DNA from: Paludisphaera soli
Lineage (GTDB): Bacteria; Planctomycetota; Planctomycetia; Isosphaerales; Isosphaeraceae
Assembly: GCF_011064595.1 (NCBI RefSeq)
Contig: NZ_JAALJI010000009.1
Coordinates: forward strand, 62,001 to 126,000
Length of the DNA: 64,000 nucleotides
Direction of reading: 5' to 3'
This document shows, one piece after another, positions 51,663 to 60,478 of this stretch. Under the pieces are notes generated by a model. The model searched no databases and had not been told where the DNA came from. It saw nothing but the letters and a program-made list of their open reading frames with translations. Each line of letters begins with the position of its first letter. The stretch's first letter is position 1. The translations under genes and the position numbers were made by a program.

Positions 51663-53894
51663 ATGACCCTCTCCGCCCCTCGGCTCCTCGCATCCCTGCT
51701 GGCGGCCGCGCTGGCCGCCGGCCCCGTCCGGGCCCAGCCGACGCCCCCGCCGCCGACGATCCCCGACGGGCTCGGCGTGAACATCCACTTCACCGACGCG
51801 GCCCCCGGCGAGATGGAGCGGTTCGCCGAGGCGGGCTTCCGGTGGGCCCGGATGGACTTCTTCTGGCAGGGGATCGAACGCGAGCCGGGGAAGTACGACT
51901 TCTCGGCCTACGACCGGCTGCTGGGGCACCTCGACAAAGTCGGCGCCCGCGCCTACTTCATCCTCGACTACAGCCATCCCCGGTACGACGACGGCCTCTC
52001 GCCGCACACCCCCGAGGGCTGCGCGGCCTTCGCACGGTTCGCAGGGGCTGCGGCCGCCCACTTCAAAGGCCGGGGGGTGATCTGGGAGATCTGGAACGAG
52101 CCCAACATCAGCTTCTGGAAGCCCGAGCCCAACGTCGACGACTACGCCAAGCTCGCGCTGGAGACGGCGAAGGCGATCCGCGCGGCCGACCCGAAGGCGT
52201 TCGTCGCGGCCCCGGCCTCGTCGGGCTTCCCCTGGGAGTTCTTCGAGAGGCTGTTCGCGACGGGCCTGCTCGATCACGTCGACGCCGTGTCGGTCCACCC
52301 CTACCGCGAGAGCCACCCCGAGACCGCCGCCGAGGACTACGGCCGGCTCGCCGCGATGATCGCCCGATCCGCGCCGCCGAGGCGAGCGCTGCCGATCCTC
52401 TCGGGCGAGTGGGGCTACTCCACGGCCGAGAAGCGGTTCAGCGAGGCCGAGCAGGCCCGCTACCTCGTCCGCCAGTACCTCTCGAACCTCGCCAACGGCG
52501 TCGACCTCTCGATCTTCTACGACTGGAAGGACGACGGCCCCGACCCGAAGGAGAACGAGCACCGGTTCGGGACCGTCCGGCAGGACCTGACGCCCAAGCC
52601 CTCGTTCCTCGCGGCGAAGGAGCTGATCCGGAAGCTGCGCGGCTACTCGTACCGGCACCGACTCCTCGGGTCGGGCTCCGCCGAGTGGAGGTTGCTGTTC
52701 CAGCAGGAAGACGGCCCGCTGGCGATCGTGTCGTGGACGACCGACGCGGCCGATCCCGAGTCCGCCCGAACGCCCGCGATCCGCCTGGTGAAGGACTCCG
52801 ATCCGGAAGCGGCCGACCTCCGCACCCTGGCCGCTATCCGGATGAGGCCGGGGCCTCGCGTGGAGGGTGCGGGCGTCGAGCCGAGACTCGACTTCCTGCT
52901 GGCGGCCGGCGTCTCGGGCGCGAAGGACCTCACGCTCCGGATCGCGGGACGTCCCCGGATCATCGATTTCTCATGGGAGATGGTCGACGGAGTCAGGATG
53001 GCGTCCTACATGCTCCCGCAGGAATCGCGGCGGGCGGCCCACCGCGAAATCGCCCTCGAATTCCTTTACAAGGGGAAGCCGCTGCCGGCGATCGCCCCGC
53101 TCCAGTTCTGGCGGATCGACCCGCTGACCCTGGCGATCGCCCCGCGCGGCGAGGCGTTCGAAGCCTCGATCGCCAACCCGGCCCGGCGGGCGTTCCACGG
53201 CCGGCTGGTCGCGAAGGGGCCGGACGGCGCGGAGGCGGCATCGGCCGGGGTGGCGATCCAGGCCGGCGAGGCGGAAGCTCGCGTGAGCCTGGCGACGAAG
53301 TCCCGGGACGTCGACCTCGTCCTGCTGGATGCGGACGGCCGCGAGGTCGTCGAGCCGGTGTCGGGGCGTTTCGAGCCGATCCGGGGGGCAAGCGGCGGCG
53401 ACCTCCTCGACGTCCTGCACGCGGTGCTGCACGTCGAGAACGCCCCGACGCCCGCCACCCCGCTGACGGCTTCGAAGGTGGAGGCCGACGGCCGGGAGGG
53501 GCGGGCCGTCGCGATCGGCTTCGCCTTCGACCCGGGCTGGCGGTATCTCACCGTCCAGCCCCGCGAGGCCCTGCCGATCCCGGAGGAAGCGGTGGAGGCC
53601 CTGTTCTGGATCAAGGGGGATCGCTCGAACGCGTACGTCCGCTGCCGGTTCCGGGATGCGTCCGGGCAGCCGTTCCAGCCCGACCTGGGGCGGCTGGACT
53701 TCGAAGGCTGGCAACTCGTCCGCGTCCCGCTCGACGGCTCGGCCCCCGGGGGCCGTTGGGGGGGCGCCGGCGACGGCGTCCCCCACGGCCCGCTGAGCTG
53801 GGAGGCCGTCCTCCTGCTCGACTCGCCGGACCGCGAGAAGGGGGGGGCGGGCTCGGTCTCGCTGGCCTCCCCCTCCTACCGCCTGGGGCGATGA
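51663..53894 (+). CDS. Secreted clan GH-A glycoside hydrolase
   Basis: A 743-residue protein with a signal peptide (residues 1-24, ending VRAQ). A TIM-barrel glycosidase domain spans residues 35-330: acid/base Glu146 in IWEIWNEPN and nucleophile Glu249 in LSGEWGYS, the GH-A spacing, closest by eye to GH39 or GH5-type enzymes. Two further beta-rich domains (residues 340-560 and 590-740) may bind carbohydrate or anchor the protein. AGGAGG (51652-51657) precedes the ATG. It follows the TPR-peptidase gene by 19 bases and probably acts with it on a glycoprotein or polysaccharide; the substrate is unknown. Confidence 0.88.
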   Translation: MTLSAPRLLASLLAAALAAGPVRAQPTPPPPTIPDGLGVNIHFTDAAPGEMERFAEAGFRWARMDFFWQGIEREPGKYDFSAYDRLLGHLDKVGARAYFILDYSHPRYDDGLSPHTPEGCAAFARFAGAAAAHFKGRGVIWEIWNEPNISFWKPEPNVDDYAKLALETAKAIRAADPKAFVAAPASSGFPWEFFERLFATGLLDHVDAVSVHPYRESHPETAAEDYGRLAAMIARSAPPRRALPILSGEWGYSTAEKRFSEAEQARYLVRQYLSNLANGVDLSIFYDWKDDGPDPKENEHRFGTVRQDLTPKPSFLAAKELIRKLRGYSYRHRLLGSGSAEWRLLFQQEDGPLAIVSWTTDAADPESARTPAIRLVKDSDPEAADLRTLAAIRMRPGPRVEGAGVEPRLDFLLAAGVSGAKDLTLRIAGRPRIIDFSWEMVDGVRMASYMLPQESRRAAHREIALEFLYKGKPLPAIAPLQFWRIDPLTLAIAPRGEAFEASIANPARRAFHGRLVAKGPDGAEAASAGVAIQAGEAEARVSLATKSRDVDLVLLDADGREVVEPVSGRFEPIRGASGGDLLDVLHAVLHVENAPTPATPLTASKVEADGREGRAVAIGFAFDPGWRYLTVQPREALPIPEEAVEALFWIKGDRSNAYVRCRFRDASGQPFQPDLGRLDFEGWQLVRVPLDGSAPGGRWGGAGDGVPHGPLSWEAVLLLDSPDREKGGAGSVSLASPSYRLGR

Positions 53895-53906
53895 GCGGGC
53901 GCGTGC

Positions 53907-54662
53907 TCAGACCTCCTCGGGGGGCTCGCCGCCGTCGCCGTGGTGCAGCAGCCATCGGACGTACCAAGCGAGGAAAAGCGACAGGACCGCCGGGAAGGCG
54001 AAGCCCTCGTGCGTCACGAACGGGAAGACCAGGACGGCGATCATCGAGCCGCCGGTGAAGGCGACGATGATCTTGGTCCGCAGCCAGTTCGCCAGGACGA
54101 GCGGCCTCCGGCGCTCGTCGTCGCGGGGCAGGGTCCAGATCTTCGCGGCGGTGAGGCCCAGGTCCGTGGTCGGGCCGGTGAGATGGGTGGTCCTGACCTG
54201 CCCCGACGTCAGCCCGGTGAACAGGCCGTTCTGCAGGCCGCAGGCGAAGCAGAGGGCGAACAGCAGGAAGACGTCGCCCTGGAGTTCGAGCGGCTCGCCG
54301 AACTGGCCGAGGTATCCCGAGATCTCCGCCAGCCAGATCACGACGTTCGCGAGGGCCAGAGTGAGGATGCCGCGCTCCACGAGCGGCTCGACGCCGAGCA
54401 GAAGCCGGCGGTCGACGAGCCATCCGGCGTAGACCGCCCCCATGCAAAAGAAGGCCGGTGCGAGGGCCATCTCGAAGAAGATGAGGTAGTCCCGTTGTCC
54501 CAGGGCGACCCCCGCGTAGGTGCCGTAACCCGTGACGTGCGAGACGAAACGGCCGCAGGCCAGGAAGCCCCCGGCGTTCATGAAGCCGGCCTGGAACGCC
54601 AGGCTGAGCCAGAGGAACTGATTGCGGCGGCCGAAGACGTTCTTGAAGACGTCCGTTCTCAT
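53907..54662 (-). CDS. DUF1275 (YoaK-like) membrane protein
   Basis: A 251-residue integral membrane protein with about seven hydrophobic segments. NAGGFLACGRFVSHVTGYGTYAG and the later CGLQNGLFTGLTSGQVRTTHLTGPTTDLG are DUF1275 signatures. The function of the family is unknown. AGGA 9 bases ahead selects the ATG at 54662 over an upstream in-frame ATG at 54719. It is divergent from the bestrophin gene, with a 15-bp palindrome between. Confidence 0.88.
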   Translation of the reverse strand: MRTDVFKNVFGRRNQFLWLSLAFQAGFMNAGGFLACGRFVSHVTGYGTYAGVALGQRDYLIFFEMALAPAFFCMGAVYAGWLVDRRLLLGVEPLVERGILTLALANVVIWLAEISGYLGQFGEPLELQGDVFLLFALCFACGLQNGLFTGLTSGQVRTTHLTGPTTDLGLTAAKIWTLPRDDERRRPLVLANWLRTKIIVAFTGGSMIAVLVFPFVTHEGFAFPAVLSLFLAWYVRWLLHHGDGGEPPEEV

Positions 54663-54733
54663 CGAGATGATCCTGCCTTCTGGTCGCGGAGATTTAGGGG
54701 TTTTCATAATTCCATGCATCTGGAGCGGATCAG

Positions 54734-54748
54734 TCTATCATTGATAGA
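54734..54748. promoter_or_regulatory. Palindrome between divergent DUF1275 and bestrophin genes
   Basis: TCTATCA-T-TGATAGA, an exact 7-1-7 inverted repeat in the AT-rich centre of the 188-base divergent region. The 7-1-7 spacing is that of Fur-family boxes, but the sequence does not match Fur or Zur. Confidence 0.5.
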
Positions 54749-54850
54749 ATCGATCGTCAGCCGCGGTCGGCCCGGACGGCGCCGCGGGGGCAGGGACGCA
54801 TCGAGACGCCAGGCCCCGGGGCGGGGCCGCCCAAGAGGATCATCGAGGCC

Positions 54851-55822
54851 GTGAGATTCCGCGACAAGGAAATGCTGTTCTGGGTGGAGGTGTTCGGCAT
54901 CCAGGGGTCGGCGATGCCGCTGACCCTGCTCCGGGTGTTCGCCTTCGGGGCGTTCGCGACCCTCGTCACGGCGCTGCACTTCAGCGACCACTTCATCGAC
55001 GGCCTGCACATGGGCGTGGGCCCGCACGAGGTCGCGGGCGCCGCCCTGGGCCTCTTGCTGGTGCTCCGCACCAACGCCGGCTACGAGCGCTGGTGGGAGG
55101 CCCGGAAGCTCTGGGGGGGGATCGTCAACCAGTCGCGGAACATCGCGATCGAGGCGCTGGCGTACGGCCCGGCCGAGCGCGGCTGGCGCGAGCAGTTCGT
55201 CCGCTGGTCGGCGGCCCTGCCGCACGCCATCCGGCTGAGCCTGCGCGACCAGCGGCACAGCTCGTCGCTGGTCGCCCTGCTGGGGCGCGAGCCCGCCGAC
55301 CGACTCTTCGCGTCGCATCACATGCCGAACGCCGTCGCCCTGCACCTGGCCAACCTCCTGCGGGAGGCTCACGAGAGGCTGGGGATGAGCGCGTTCGCCT
55401 TCCATCAGGCGGAGAACCAGCGTGCGATCCTGATCGACCACATGGGCGCCTGCGAGCGGATCCGCTCGTCGCCGCTGCCCCTGGCGTATCGGATCGAGAT
55501 CCGCCGGTTCATCATGCTGTTCCTGGTGACGCTGCCGTTCGCGCTGCTGGACGACGCCGGCTGGCTCACGCCGCTCGTGACCATGCTCGTCGCCGCCCCG
55601 GTGCTGGCCCTGGACAAGATCGGCACGGAGTTGCAGTTCCCGTTCTCGGAGACGAGCCTCAACCACCTGCCGTTGGACCAGCTCTGCCATAAGATCGAGA
55701 CCGACCTGCTGGCGATGCTCGACCGCGGCGACACCCTGTCTCCGGCCGCCCCCGATTCCCGCGCCCGCGAGGACGGCCTGCCCGGCCCTTCGCCGGCGCT
55801 CCTGCGGACCAAGGCGTCCTGA
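54851..55822 (+). CDS. Bestrophin-family anion channel
   Basis: A 323-residue membrane protein of the bestrophin/UPF0187 family. Marks are LLVLRTNAGYERWWEARKLWG with SRNI (neck region), ILIDHMGACERIRSSPLPLAY and a C-terminal LDKIGTELQFPFSETSLNHLPLDQLC. Bacterial homologues form pentameric anion or cation channels. GTG start with AGAGGA about 10 bases upstream. The C-terminal 35 residues are variable. Function beyond ion flux cannot be read. Confidence 0.9.
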   Translation: MRFRDKEMLFWVEVFGIQGSAMPLTLLRVFAFGAFATLVTALHFSDHFIDGLHMGVGPHEVAGAALGLLLVLRTNAGYERWWEARKLWGGIVNQSRNIAIEALAYGPAERGWREQFVRWSAALPHAIRLSLRDQRHSSSLVALLGREPADRLFASHHMPNAVALHLANLLREAHERLGMSAFAFHQAENQRAILIDHMGACERIRSSPLPLAYRIEIRRFIMLFLVTLPFALLDDAGWLTPLVTMLVAAPVLALDKIGTELQFPFSETSLNHLPLDQLCHKIETDLLAMLDRGDTLSPAAPDSRAREDGLPGPSPALLRTKAS

Positions 55823-56072
55823 ACCGAACGCCGCGCCCACTCCCCCAGGGCCCGCACGACGGCGACCGTCCCCCTTGCAAAATCGCGGGCGGGCGGTCAC
55901 GATGGACCCTGCCTTTTGCGATCCGACCTGCACCATCCCGCCCGATATCCGGAGTCGCTCGAAACCGCCGCCGGGGCCGGAAGGCCGCTGGTCGCGCCCG
56001 GCTTTCGAGCGATCCGCCCGATCCCCCATGCATGCATCGAGGACGCCCTCACGTCGAAGGGGCGAGGCGACC

Positions 56073-59000
56073 ATGGCGACCGCCTGCGAGAGCGACTCGG
56101 ATCAGGGCTCGGGCGGCCGCCCCCCGACCGGAGGGACGGGCGACGCGACGTCCCCCGCCCCCTCGTCGTTCGGCGACTATGAGATCGTGCGCGAGGTCGG
56201 CCGGGGGGGCATGGGCGTGGTCTACGAGGCCTGGCAGGTCTCGCTCGGCCGCCGGGTCGCCCTGAAGGTCCTGTCGATGGGGCTGAGGGACGCCAAGCGT
56301 CGGCGGCGGTTCGAGCGCGAGGCGAGGGCCGCCGGGCGGCTCCACCACACCAACATCGTGCCGGTCTTCGGGGTGGGCGAGTACGAGGGGACGCCTTACT
56401 ACGTCATGCAGTTCATCTCCGGGGTGGGGCTGGACGCGGTCCTCGACGCCTCGCGGCGGCCGCCGTCCCGGCTGGACGCGACGGAGCCCCTGGACGATCC
56501 GTCCCGGTCCCCGGGGGGCGGGAACGGTCGCGGTCGCGGTCGCGGTCGCGACGAGGGTCGGGGCGTCGAGCCCGACGATACGGCCGAGGGGGCCCCGCCG
56601 GTCGACACCCAGATCGACGCGGGCGGCGACCGGTCGTTCCTGGCGGTCGCCCGCTCGCTGATGGGGCGGGGGCATACCGAGTGCGACGGCGCCGACGACG
56701 GCTCCGGGCCGGCCGACGGGCCCTCGGACCCCTCGGAAGCCGACGGGCCGCCCCCCGCGGAGGCGGAGGCGGGCGAGCGGGAGACCGAGCCGGAGGTCGG
56801 CCGGGACCACTGGAAATGGGTCGCCCGCCTGGGCGTGCAGGCGGCGGGGGGGCTGGATTACGCCCACTCGCAGGGGATCCTCCACCGCGACGTGAAGCCG
56901 TCGAACCTGATGCTGGACGAGCGCGGGACCGTCTGGGTGACCGATTTCGGGCTGGCGAAGTGGGACGACCCCCAGGACCTCACGCAGAGCGGGGACGTGG
57001 TGGGGACGCTCCGCTACCTCTCCCCCGAGGCGTTCGACGGCAAGTGCGACGCGAGGTCCGACGTCTACGGGATGGGGCTCACCCTGTATGAGCTGCTGGC
57101 GCGTCGGCCCGCGTTCGACGAGCGCGAGCGGGCCCGGCTGATCCGCCAGGTGACGGAAGCCTCGCCGCCCCGCCTGCGGAAGCTCGACCCCCGGATCCCG
57201 CTCGACCTGGCGACCGTCGTCGAGAAGGCGATCGAGAAGGCCCCGGAGAGCCGCTACCCGACGGCCGCCGCGTTCGGGGCGGACCTCCGGCGGTTCCTGG
57301 ACGACCTCCCCGTCCTGGCGCGGCGGGCCTCGCCGGTCGAACGCTACTGGCGATGGGCGCGGCGGAACCCGACGATCGCGATCCTGGGAGGCGTGCTGAC
57401 GGCGCTCCTGCTGCTGATGACCGTCGGCTCGCTGATGGTCGCGCGGCAGTTCCGCGACCGGGCCGACGAGGCGAATCGGCTGGCCGAGACGGCGAGCCAG
57501 CTGGCCGCCCAGAGCGAGGCCCGGAGCCTCGAGGCCAAGGCCGCCCAGGAGCAGGAGGCCGGGGCCCGCCGCCTCGCCCAGCGGACCCTGGAGGACCTGA
57601 ACGAGACCCAGGCGGCGCTCGACGAGACCCTCTACGCCACCCGCTCGAATCTCGCGTCGTCCGCCTGGGAGGGGGACGAGTACGGGGACTTCCGCACCCA
57701 GCTGGATCTGATGCGCCCCGGCCCCGACGAGCCCGACCGCCGCGGCTGGGAGTGGCGCTATCTCCGGGGGCTGGACGGCCAGGAGCGGCTGGCGGTCAAG
57801 ACCCCCGGCGAGCGGCTCGTCGCGACGGCGATCTCCCCCGCTGGGGGCGACTTCGCCACGCTCTCTATGGAGGGCGCGATCCGGACCTGGGGCCTGGACG
57901 ACGGCCGCGAGCGGCGGTCCTTCCAGCAGCCGTCGACCGACCGACGTCCGGCCGACCTGCGCTCGGGGGTCCATGCGCTCGCCTACAGCGCGGACGGGAA
58001 GCGGCTCGCCGGGCCGGCCCCCGGAGGGGAGTTCGCGGTGGGGGTCTACGACGTCGCGTCCGGCACCCTCCAGCAAACCCTGGACGTCGACCGGCGCGCC
58101 GTCCTGAGCCTCGCCTGGACGCCCGACGGGAAGCGCCTTGCCGCCGCCTGCTCCGACCACGTCGTCCGGATCTGGGACGCCGAGACCGGCGCGGAGCGGC
58201 CGTGGCCCCCCGGCGGCCACGAAGGGCCGATCTCGGCGATCGACGTCAGCCGGGACGGCCGCTTCGCCGTCACGGCCGGGCTCGACGGCCGGGTCAAGAT
58301 CTGGGACCTCGCCGGACGATCGGGCGTCGTCCACCAGCTCGACGATCACGAGGGGGAGGTGCGGGTCGCGGCCTTCAGCCCGGACGGCGCGAGGCTCGTC
58401 ACCGCGGGGCTCGACGGCACCGTCCGCTTCTGGGACGTCGCCACCGGGACCTCGGTGATGGTGATCCAGGCGCACCAGGGGGGCGTCCTCTGCCTGGCCT
58501 ACCCGCCGACCGGGGGCTGGGTGGCGTCCGGGGGCAACGACGACGCGATCCGGATCTGGGACGCCGCCTCGGGCCGCCTCCTGCGCAAGTTCCTCGGCCA
58601 CACCGGGGGTGTGCGCGGGCTGGCGGCGAGCCCGGACGGCCGGGCCCTGGTCTCGGTCTCGACCGAAGGGGTGGCGAGGGTCTGGGACCCGTCGAGCCCG
58701 CCCCGCCCGTTGACGCTCAAGGACGCCCCGGTGCGCCGCTTCGGCGGCTCGGCCGGCTGCCTGGCGATGACCGACGACGGCCGGTTCCTGGCCTCCGGGC
58801 ACGACGACGACGTGATCCGCCTCTGGGAAGTCGGCTCGGGCCGCCTCGTCCGCCAGCTCAAGGGGCTTGCGTCTCGGGCCCGGTCCCTGAGCTTCAGCCC
58901 GGACGGGATGCGGCTCGCCTCGTCCTCGGGGGACCCCGAAAAGCCCCCCGAGCAGAGGGGCTCCGTGACCATCTGGGACGTGGCGACCGGCCGGTCGATC

Positions 59001-59621
59001 CGCGAGTACCGGGGGCACGGCGAGGTGGTCGACGCGGTCGTCTACCTCGGCGTCGGCGCCCTGGTCGCCTCCGGCGGCGGGAACGGCAAGATCCACGTCT
59101 GGGACTCCGAGACCGGCGAGCTGGCGCGGGTCCTGGAGGGCCACGAGGACGCGGTCCGCCGGCTCGCGCTGAGCCGGGACGGCCGGCGGCTGGCCTCGGG
59201 TTCCAGCGACCGGTCCGCGATCGTCTGGGACCTCGCCTCGGGGAAGGTGGCCGCCCGGCTCTCGACCGAGGGAGATGTCCTTGCCCTGACGTTCGACGAG
59301 ACCGGGGACGCCCTCGCGACGGCCTCGCACGGAGGCCCGGTCAGGCTCTGGGACCTGACGGACCCCGGCGTCTCGCGGCCCCTCGACGGCCATCTCGGCG
59401 ACGTCCTCGGCCTGAGCTTCACCCCGGACGGGCGGCTGGCGACCGCCGGGATCGACAAGGCCGTATGCCTCTGGGATCGGGAAGGCGGCCGGAAGCTGCT
59501 CAGCCTCCGAGGCCACGCCGCGCCGGTGATCGCCCTGTGCGTAAGCCGCGACGGCGGCGTCCTGGCCTCGGCCAGCCTCGATCGGACCATCAAGCTCTGG
59601 GCCGCCCCCCCCGCCGAATGA
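56073..59621 (+). CDS. Ser/Thr protein kinase with membrane helix and 14 WD40 repeats
   Basis: A 1182-residue protein. An N-terminal acidic/Ser-rich tail leads to the kinase domain: GRGGMGVVY loop, VALKVL (Lys near 63), [13 protein letters not shown] and SPE. Between the N-lobe and the catalytic loop sits an unusual 120-residue insert (roughly residues 115-235) of Arg/Gly, Asp and Pro/Glu runs that includes four tandem GGTCGC units at the DNA level. A membrane helix (about residues 435-458) and coiled coil follow. The C-terminal 600 residues hold 14 WD units, enough for two seven-bladed propellers. Probably a sensor kinase with a cytoplasmic kinase and a beta-propeller output or input domain. 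The ATG at 56073 precedes the conserved region. Confidence 0.93.
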   Translation: MATACESDSDQGSGGRPPTGGTGDATSPAPSSFGDYEIVREVGRGGMGVVYEAWQVSLGRRVALKVLSMGLRDAKRRRRFEREARAAGRLHHTNIVPVFGVGEYEGTPYYVMQFISGVGLDAVLDASRRPPSRLDATEPLDDPSRSPGGGNGRGRGRGRDEGRGVEPDDTAEGAPPVDTQIDAGGDRSFLAVARSLMGRGHTECDGADDGSGPADGPSDPSEADGPPPAEAEAGERETEPEVGRDHWKWVARLGVQAAGGLDYAHSQGILHRDVKPSNLMLDERGTVWVTDFGLAKWDDPQDLTQSGDVVGTLRYLSPEAFDGKCDARSDVYGMGLTLYELLARRPAFDERERARLIRQVTEASPPRLRKLDPRIPLDLATVVEKAIEKAPESRYPTAAAFGADLRRFLDDLPVLARRASPVERYWRWARRNPTIAILGGVLTALLLLMTVGSLMVARQFRDRADEANRLAETASQLAAQSEARSLEAKAAQEQEAGARRLAQRTLEDLNETQAALDETLYATRSNLASSAWEGDEYGDFRTQLDLMRPGPDEPDRRGWEWRYLRGLDGQERLAVKTPGERLVATAISPAGGDFATLSMEGAIRTWGLDDGRERRSFQQPSTDRRPADLRSGVHALAYSADGKRLAGPAPGGEFAVGVYDVASGTLQQTLDVDRRAVLSLAWTPDGKRLAAACSDHVVRIWDAETGAERPWPPGGHEGPISAIDVSRDGRFAVTAGLDGRVKIWDLAGRSGVVHQLDDHEGEVRVAAFSPDGARLVTAGLDGTVRFWDVATGTSVMVIQAHQGGVLCLAYPPTGGWVASGGNDDAIRIWDAASGRLLRKFLGHTGGVRGLAASPDGRALVSVSTEGVARVWDPSSPPRPLTLKDAPVRRFGGSAGCLAMTDDGRFLASGHDDDVIRLWEVGSGRLVRQLKGLASRARSLSFSPDGMRLASSSGDPEKPPEQRGSVTIWDVATGRSIREYRGHGEVVDAVVYLGVGALVASGGGNGKIHVWDSETGELARVLEGHEDAVRRLALSRDGRRLASGSSDRSAIVWDLASGKVAARLSTEGDVLALTFDETGDALATASHGGPVRLWDLTDPGVSRPLDGHLGDVLGLSFTPDGRLATAGIDKAVCLWDREGGRKLLSLRGHAAPVIALCVSRDGGVLASASLDRTIKLWAAPPAE

Positions 59622-59649
59622 GCAAGCGAGGCCGAGCGACCCGCCCTCA

Positions 59650-60435
59650 TCAGCGGCGGAAGTACAGCGCGGCCGCGGCGATCGCGGCCGCGAGGGTCGC
59701 GAGCAGGGCCGCGGCGCGGAGCGGCCGGAGCCGGACCCCTTCGCGGACGATGGTCCGGAGGATCCGACGGCCGTCGCGGAAGGCCCGGAGCTTGCTCTCG
59801 GTCCCGGCGATCCGGGGGTGGTACGGCACGTCGATTTCCAGAGTCGGGAACCGGCCGGCGGTCGCCGCGACGGCCAGCTCGGTCTCGATCTCGAACCCCT
59901 CGGAGCGGAGGTCGGCCGACTCGACGAACCACCGGCTGAACGCGCGATAGCCGGAGAGCAGGTCGCCGGTCCCGGGACCGATCAGGACGCGGAAGGCCCC
60001 CCGGATCAGGAAGTTCCCCAGCGCCCGCACCGGGGCCATCGCCTGCGCGCCCGGCACCGGCCGCCGCGCCCCTACGGTCATGGCGGCGCGGCCGTCCAGC
60101 ACCGGCGCGATCAGCTCGCGGACGTGGTCCGCCGGGTAGGTGCCGTCGCCGTCGGCCATGACCACCACGTCGTAGCCGCGCAGGGCCGCGAACGCCGCGC
60201 GGACGGCGAAGCCCTTGCCCCGGTCGGGGACGGGGACGACGCGCGCGCCGTGGGCGGCGGCGATCGCGGCCGTGTCGTCGTCGGACGCGTTGTCGAAGAC
60301 CACCACCTCGGCGCCCGGCAGGTGCTCGCGGAAGTCGTCGACCACGCGGCCGACGGCGGCGGCCTCGTTATAGCAGGGGATGGCGACGGCGATCGTCGCC
60401 GATCGCCCCGGTTCTTCGGATGCTGGCGCTGTCAC
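59650..60435 (-). CDS. Family 2 glycosyltransferase with membrane tail
   Basis: A 261-residue GT2 enzyme. VAIPCYNEAAAVG starts the Rossmann-like fold, DNASDDD and MADGDGTYP (metal-binding DxD) follow, and PYHPRIAGTESKL closes the domain. A C-terminal hydrophobic helix (about residues 235-258) anchors it. The closest recognisable relatives are dolichyl- or polyprenyl-phosphate mannosyl/glucosyltransferases. GTG start. It lies 44 bases after the PVC haem gene on the same strand, so probably co-transcribed, though the functional tie is unclear. It converges with the kinase gene (28-base gap). Confidence 0.87.
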   Translation of the reverse strand: MTAPASEEPGRSATIAVAIPCYNEAAAVGRVVDDFREHLPGAEVVVFDNASDDDTAAIAAAHGARVVPVPDRGKGFAVRAAFAALRGYDVVVMADGDGTYPADHVRELIAPVLDGRAAMTVGARRPVPGAQAMAPVRALGNFLIRGAFRVLIGPGTGDLLSGYRAFSRWFVESADLRSEGFEIETELAVAATAGRFPTLEIDVPYHPRIAGTESKLRAFRDGRRILRTIVREGVRLRPLRAAALLATLAAAIAAAALYFRR

Positions 60436-60478
60436 GGGGTGCGGTCCCGACTCGTTCGTGGACGCGGTTGGGGGGCGA

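Noticed and set aside
56525-56550. CRISPR-like short repeats
   Set aside because: The GGTCGC units are contiguous without spacers and lie inside the kinase gene.
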